Part shown: in pieces, positions 60,373 through 64,000 of the stretch
Position numbering within the stretch: position 1 is the stretch's first letter
Layout of the letters: the number at the start of each line of letters is the position of its first letter
Assembly: GCF_000364605.1 (NCBI RefSeq)
Contig: NZ_KB822583.1
Span: 1-64,000, forward strand
DNA from: Nocardioides sp. Iso805N
GTDB lineage: Bacteria; Actinomycetota; Actinomycetes; Propionibacteriales; Nocardioidaceae
Direction: 5' to 3'
DNA length: 64,000 nucleotides
Program-made: the position numbers and the translations under genes
The notes under the pieces: model-generated
The model's input: the letters and a program-made list of their open reading frames with translations, nothing else
Told to the model about the DNA's origin: nothing
Databases searched by the model: none

Positions 60373-61809
60373 ATGGGTGACCGCCTGTCCGCACGCGATC
60401 TGGCCTTCCTGACCCGCGAGACCCTGACCACGCAGCACCATCTCGCCAGCATCGAGATCCTCGAGCCGGGGGAGAGCGGGTTCGACTACGACACCCTGCT
60501 CAACCTGGTGGCCGACCGGCTCTCCTTCGTTCCGCGCTACCGCCAGCGGGTGCAGCTCATCCCAGGTCGGCTGGCCAACCCGGTGTGGGTCGACGACGAA
60601 CGCTTCGACATCGAGTACCACGTGCGCCGTTCCGCCGTACCTCGTCCGGGCTCCCTGGACCAGCTGCGCGACCTGGTGGGGCGGATCATCTCCCGCCCGC
60701 TCGACCGTGGTCGGCCGTTGTGGGAGATCTACTACGTCGAGGGGCTCGCCGAAGGCCGGGTCGCCCTGCTGACCAAGGTCCACCAGGCGCTGGTGGACGG
60801 CGTGCACACCGTCGACCTCAACCAGCTGCTGCTCGACGTCGGTCGTGACCCCAAGCCGCTCGCGGAGGACGCCTGGAACCCGCGCCGGGAGAGCAACGCC
60901 GCGCTGGTCATCGGTGCGGTCAGGGACTCCCTGACCGACGTCGACACGCTCTCCTCCACCGCACGCCGCACCGGCGGTTCGCTGCTGCGGGTCGCTGCCG
61001 ACACCGCGGGCCGTGCCCTGGACGTCGTCGAGGCGATCACCGGCCGACGGCAGGATCGAGCCACCCCGCTGTCCGGGAGCCTCTCCCAGCAGCGGCTGAT
61101 CGTGACGCTGGAGACCTCGCTGGGCGACTTTCGCAAGGTCCGTGACACCCACGGGGGCACCGTCAACGACGTCATCCTCGCCGTCGTCACCGGTGGCCTG
61201 CGCGGTTGGCTGATGACCAGGGCGGAGTCCCTGTCAGGGTTGCGGCAGGTGCGCGCGCTGGTGCCGATCAGTGTCAACGACGACCTGCTGGAGAACACCT
61301 CGCTCGGCGCGCCGGTCACCGCGCACTACGTCGACCTGCCGGTGGGGGAGCCCAGCGCAGTCGTCCGGCTGCACCAGGTCTCCTACTCGTTCGAGACGCA
61401 CAAGCAGACCGGCCGCGCGATCCCGGCCGAGCACCTGACCGGGATCACCGGCTTCGCGCCGACGACGTTCCACGCGGTGGGTGCGCGGGTGGCGGCGGAG
61501 GCCGATCCGCACGGCTTCCAGGTCAGCGTGACCAACGTGCCCGGACCGCAGACGCCGCGCTACGCGGCCGGTGCCACCCTGCTCGCCAGCTATCCGGTCA
61601 ACCCGCTGCTGCCGGGCCAGGCGCTGGCCATCGGCGTGACCTCCTACGACGGTCGGGTGTTCTTCGGGATCACCGCCGACCGCGATCTCGTCCCGGACGC
61701 CGACGTGTTCGGCCAATGCCTCCTCGAGGCACTCGACGAGCTGCTCGACACCGTCAACGGCGGCCGCCACCAGGTGCCGCGCGGCCGCAGGAAGAAGAGC
61801 GACTCATGA
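60373..61809 (+). CDS. WS/DGAT-type acyltransferase with altered HHxxxDG motif
   Basis: 478 residues from ATG 60373. Family marks: GRPLWEIYYVEGLAEGRVAL, then TKVHQALVDGVHTVDLNQLL, and SVTNVPGPQTPRYAAGATLL with YPVNPLLPGQALAIGVTSYD. The active-site HHxxxDG reads HQALVDG, so the second His, which is the catalytic one in this superfamily, is Gln. Normal family members make wax esters or triacylglycerols from acyl-CoA. This one may be inactive, altered in reaction or use another base. It overlaps the next gene by four bases. Confidence 0.88.
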   Translation: MGDRLSARDLAFLTRETLTTQHHLASIEILEPGESGFDYDTLLNLVADRLSFVPRYRQRVQLIPGRLANPVWVDDERFDIEYHVRRSAVPRPGSLDQLRDLVGRIISRPLDRGRPLWEIYYVEGLAEGRVALLTKVHQALVDGVHTVDLNQLLLDVGRDPKPLAEDAWNPRRESNAALVIGAVRDSLTDVDTLSSTARRTGGSLLRVAADTAGRALDVVEAITGRRQDRATPLSGSLSQQRLIVTLETSLGDFRKVRDTHGGTVNDVILAVVTGGLRGWLMTRAESLSGLRQVRALVPISVNDDLLENTSLGAPVTAHYVDLPVGEPSAVVRLHQVSYSFETHKQTGRAIPAEHLTGITGFAPTTFHAVGARVAAEADPHGFQVSVTNVPGPQTPRYAAGATLLASYPVNPLLPGQALAIGVTSYDGRVFFGITADRDLVPDADVFGQCLLEALDELLDTVNGGRHQVPRGRRKKSDS

Positions 61810-62144
61810 CGCGCATCTATGTCCCCGCCACCGCCGCCTCGCTCGCCGCGTGGCACGCAGACGGGCTCATCCCCGCCACCGCGCTCGCCGAGGCGTTCGA
61901 GGCTCCCGACGACACCGAGGAGGGCGAGTACGCCGCCCTCATGTCGGCGGCCGACGCATCCGCGGACCTGCTGGACGGCCCGGGGCGCCGGTTCGTGGTG
62001 GTGGTCGAGTCGGCCTATGCGCCCGCCGACTGGGCCGACGTGGTCGCCGTACACGCCGACGTCGCCGACCGAGACCCCGACGCCGACTCGGAGGAGGACC
62101 TCGGTTGGTTCGCGACCCAGGAAGTCCCCGACCTGCTGCGTTGA
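61806..62144 (+). CDS. DUF6912-type small protein
   Basis: 112 residues; ATG 61806 overlaps the acyltransferase stop. RIYVPATAASLAAWHADGLI with YAALMSAADASADLLD, FVVVVESAYAPADWADVVAV and EDLGWFATQEVPDLL are typical of a conserved actinobacterial family of unknown function. Its stop codon is the first part of the palindrome described next. Confidence 0.85.
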   Translation: MTRIYVPATAASLAAWHADGLIPATALAEAFEAPDDTEEGEYAALMSAADASADLLDGPGRRFVVVVESAYAPADWADVVAVHADVADRDPDADSEEDLGWFATQEVPDLLR

Positions 62145-62209
62145 GAGGTCACCTTTCGCGGGTCGAGTGTCCAGGTCGGGACACTCAACCCGCAGAACGT
62201 GACCTCTCG
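62142..62209. repeat. Imperfect palindrome, relative of the 70-bp element
   Basis: Arms 62143-62172 and 62179-62208 (30 bp) pair with about four mismatches around the loop AGGTCG. Both arms begin GAGAGGTCAC from the outside and end GAGTGTCC at the loop, as in the palindrome at 54106-54175. Confidence 0.9.
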
Positions 62210-62274
62210 AGCCGTAGAAGGTGACCTCTCGAGCCGTAGAAGGTGACCTCTCGAGCCGTAGAAGGTGACCTCTC
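62209..62274. repeat. 22-bp tandem repeat, three exact copies
   Basis: Copies at 62209-62230, 62231-62252 and 62253-62274. On the minus strand each begins GAGAGGTCACCTTCTACGG, which matches the outer half of the neighbouring palindrome arm. The last copy ends within the stop codon of the DUF2505 gene. Confidence 0.95.
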
Positions 62275-62749
62275 AACGGGCGAGATAGGCCTTGCCGACC
62301 ACCTGCTCCTTGGTCAGCGCCTTGCGGATCATGTCAGCGATCAGCGCCTCGAGCTTGCCGCCGACCAGCGGCACCTTCACGGTGACCTGCAGGGTGAAGG
62401 TCTGCAGCGTCTGCGAGCCGCGGGCGTCGAGCGCGACCGAGCCCTTGACGACAGCGATCGGTACGCCGGCATCGATGTCGAGGGTGGCGGCGTTCGGGGT
62501 GGACCACGTCTCGTGCTGCTTGATCGAGATCGTGTGGCCGACGAACTTCTTCGCGAACGACGGGACGCCCGCGGTCTCCTGCGTGTAGGCGATGTCCACG
62601 GTGCCGGGAATGCCACTGATCGACACCGTCCGGGAGATGGCGTGCTGGGCGGCGCACACCTGCTCCCGGAAGGACTGGTCCGCGAGCATCGCGGTCACGG
62701 TCGCGAGCGGGGCGTCGTAGGTCATGTCGAACGTCACGGTGGTGCTCAT
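62273..62749 (-). CDS. DUF2505 (START-like) protein
   Basis: 158 residues. It opens TTVTFDMTYDAPLATVTAML, and has CAAQHAISRTVSISGIPGTV and IKQHETWSTPNAATLDIDAG with KAYLAR at the end, typical of DUF2505 proteins of Actinobacteria. These are predicted to have a START/polyketide-cyclase-like helix-grip fold that could hold a lipid. Function unknown. It diverges from gdh and is flanked at its 3' end by the 22-bp repeats. Confidence 0.88.
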   Translation of the reverse strand: MSTTVTFDMTYDAPLATVTAMLADQSFREQVCAAQHAISRTVSISGIPGTVDIAYTQETAGVPSFAKKFVGHTISIKQHETWSTPNAATLDIDAGVPIAVVKGSVALDARGSQTLQTFTLQVTVKVPLVGGKLEALIADMIRKALTKEQVVGKAYLAR

Positions 62750-62815
62750 GGCGTCATCATGCCTGCCCGGCTGGGTCGTGTCGGCCCCATGCGAGATACG
62801 TCTCGTGGCCGGGTC

Positions 62816-62821
62816 TAGTGT
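62816..62821 (+). promoter_or_regulatory. -10 box of gdh
   Basis: TAGTGT lies seven bases before GTG 62829, so the gdh mRNA is probably leaderless. No ribosome-binding site is present. Confidence 0.55.
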
Positions 62822-62828
62822 CGGGAGC

Positions 62829-64000
62829 GTGTCAAAGACGACGCAGCTCCTGGATGCCTATGTCCGCCACGTCGCCCGCGAGGATGTCGATGCGCGCAGT
62901 CCCGCTGATCTGCAGGGTGCGCTCGAGTCCCACCTGGATCTCGCTGCCGAGAGACCGCAAGGAACCGCCCGCGTGCGGGTGTGCACCCCCTCCGAGGACG
63001 GCCAGGGCTGGAGCGCCGCCGGCCGCACCGTCGTGGAGATGGTGGTCGACGACATGCCCTACCTGGTGGACTCAGTCACGATGGAGCTCAGCCGGCAGCG
63101 CCGCGACGTCCACCTCGTCATCCATCCGGTCTTCGACGTCGTCCGCGACGTGGCCGGTGCGCTGAAGGAGATCGAGCCGGTCACCGACGCGGCGACCGAG
63201 CCGGCCGAAGGAGCGGTCCGGGAGTCGTGGATGCACGTCGAGATCGACCGGGTCCCCGACGGCGAGGTCGACGAACTGGTCGCCGACCTGGAGCGGGTGC
63301 TGGAGGACGTGCGAGAGGCTGTCGAGGACACCGAGAAGATCCTTGAGCGGGTCACCACCACCGCCGCCGAGCTGCGCGGCAATGCTCCGGCCGGGATCTC
63401 GGCAAGCGAGGCCGAGGAGGCCGCGGCGCTGCTGGAGTGGCTGGCCGAGGGTCGCTTCACCTTCCTGGGTGCGCGCGACTACCGGCTCGAGGGCACGCCC
63501 GGCTCCCCGGAGTTCCTGCGCGGCGTCGCGGGCACCGGTCTGGGCATCCTGCGCAACGATCCCTCGCGGGAGGCGGAGGCGGGCCGGATGCCGGAGGCGG
63601 TCCGGGTCAAGGCGAGGGAGAAGACCGTTCTCGTGCTGGCCAAGGCCAACTCGCGCTCGACCGTCGGACACCCCGGCTATCTCGACCACGTCGGCGTCAA
63701 GACGTTCGATGAGGCCGGCGAGGTGGTCGGGGAGCGGCTCTTCCTCGGCATGTTCACCTCCACCGCCTACACCGAGCCGATCAGTCGGGTGCCGGTGCTG
63801 CGTCGCAAGGCCAAGGAGGTGCTGGCGCGCAGCGGCTTCACCCCGCAGAGTCACGTCGGTCAGAGCCTGTTCGACACGCTCGACACCTATCCGCACGACG
63901 AGCTGTTCTATGCCGGCATCGACGAGCTGGCGGCGCTGGCGGCCACCGGCCTGGCCGCGCGCGAGCGGCGCACCCTGCGGGTGGTCGCACGGCCTGACAC
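62829..64000 (+). CDS. gdh: NAD-specific glutamate dehydrogenase, large (180-kDa) type, N-terminal part
   Basis: About 390 residues from GTG 62829 to the window edge, with no stop; full-length members have about 1600 residues. VVEMVVDDMPYLVDSVTMEL with HLVIHPVFDVVRDVAG, then ESWMHVEIDRVPDGEVDELV, EAAALLEWLAEGRFTFLGAR and GLGILRNDPS are the conserved N-terminal ACT-like and regulatory regions of this class. It oxidises glutamate to 2-oxoglutarate with NAD. The catalytic domain lies outside the window. Confidence 0.95.
   Translation, partial: MSKTTQLLDAYVRHVAREDVDARSPADLQGALESHLDLAAERPQGTARVRVCTPSEDGQGWSAAGRTVVEMVVDDMPYLVDSVTMELSRQRRDVHLVIHPVFDVVRDVAGALKEIEPVTDAATEPAEGAVRESWMHVEIDRVPDGEVDELVADLERVLEDVREAVEDTEKILERVTTTAAELRGNAPAGISASEAEEAAALLEWLAEGRFTFLGARDYRLEGTPGSPEFLRGVAGTGLGILRNDPSREAEAGRMPEAVRVKAREKTVLVLAKANSRSTVGHPGYLDHVGVKTFDEAGEVVGERLFLGMFTSTAYTEPISRVPVLRRKAKEVLARSGFTPQSHVGQSLFDTLDTYPHDELFYAGIDELAALAATGLAARERRTLRVVARPD

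Noticed and set aside
62209..62274. CRISPR-like repeats
   Set aside because: The 22-bp copies are contiguous with no spacers.

Overview
This is a very GC-rich, gene-dense window from an actinobacterium. The best guess is the Nocardioides/Nocardioidaceae group. The grounds are a mycothiol gene (mshB), a DUF3117 gene, DivIVA-motif small proteins, the 180-kDa class of NAD-glutamate dehydrogenase, an actinobacterial DapD, a T-box ahead of ileS, and many GTG starts that follow a TANNNT -10 box by 6-8 nt (probable leaderless mRNAs). The genus is inference; no rRNA or tRNA gene is visible.

Layout. 1-2.8 kb is an accessory patch: the 3' end of an IS3-type transposase abuts a DUF4288 gene that has lost its 5' end, followed by degenerate or orphan ORFs and about 0.7 kb with no convincing gene. 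2.8-18.6 kb holds ordinary chromosomal genes: a lipoprotein, an MhuD-like haem oxygenase, a DUF2235 hydrolase, a divergent MarR/MFS efflux pair with a 28-bp palindromic operator, a PEP-mutase family enzyme, a family-5 uracil-DNA glycosylase overlapping an L,D-transpeptidase, a polysaccharide deacetylase, an M48 protease, an RDD membrane protein with nine-residue repeats, a CitE-like lyase, small membrane proteins (one broken by a 22-bp duplication), and a TOPRIM-rnhA-GNAT operon. 18.5-26.5 kb carries a Tat-exported purple acid phosphatase, a flavoprotein dehydrogenase plus Rieske protein, SMR efflux with a divergent TetR regulator, DUF1275 and DUF202 membrane proteins, a thioesterase and a 39-bp repeat cluster.

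27-56 kb keeps the gene order logic of a long actinobacterial neighbourhood (in Mycobacterium tuberculosis: mshB, fdxC-dapC, dapD, dapE, LOG protein, TagA/DivIVA region, DUF3117, O-methyltransferase, sigE-rseA). Here it holds mshB, fdxA-dapC, dapD, dapE-LOG-DivIVA, DUF3117, pepA, an O-methyltransferase, and sigE with its zinc anti-sigma factor. Interleaved are a VapBC pair, two DinB genes, T-box-ileS, a phospholipase-C-like enzyme and a 2016-residue secreted lamin-tail/Ig/NHL protein. Three genes of the succinylase branch of diaminopimelate synthesis (dapC, dapD, dapE) lie within 20 kb. 56-64 kb has an orphan CpaB/CpaE pair, a cupredoxin-like lipoprotein next to a large membrane protein, a WS/DGAT-type acyltransferase with an altered active-site motif, and the start of gdh.

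The most distinctive non-genic feature is a set of dispersed palindromic repeats at convergent gene ends: a perfect 70-bp palindrome after pepA with a diverged relative and derived 22-bp tandem copies at 62.2 kb, and a second family (core GAGCYTGTCGAGGC) that forms a perfect 46-bp palindrome after ileS, a 17-bp tandem array, part of the ileS T-box leader, and the junction of a NUDIX fusion gene.
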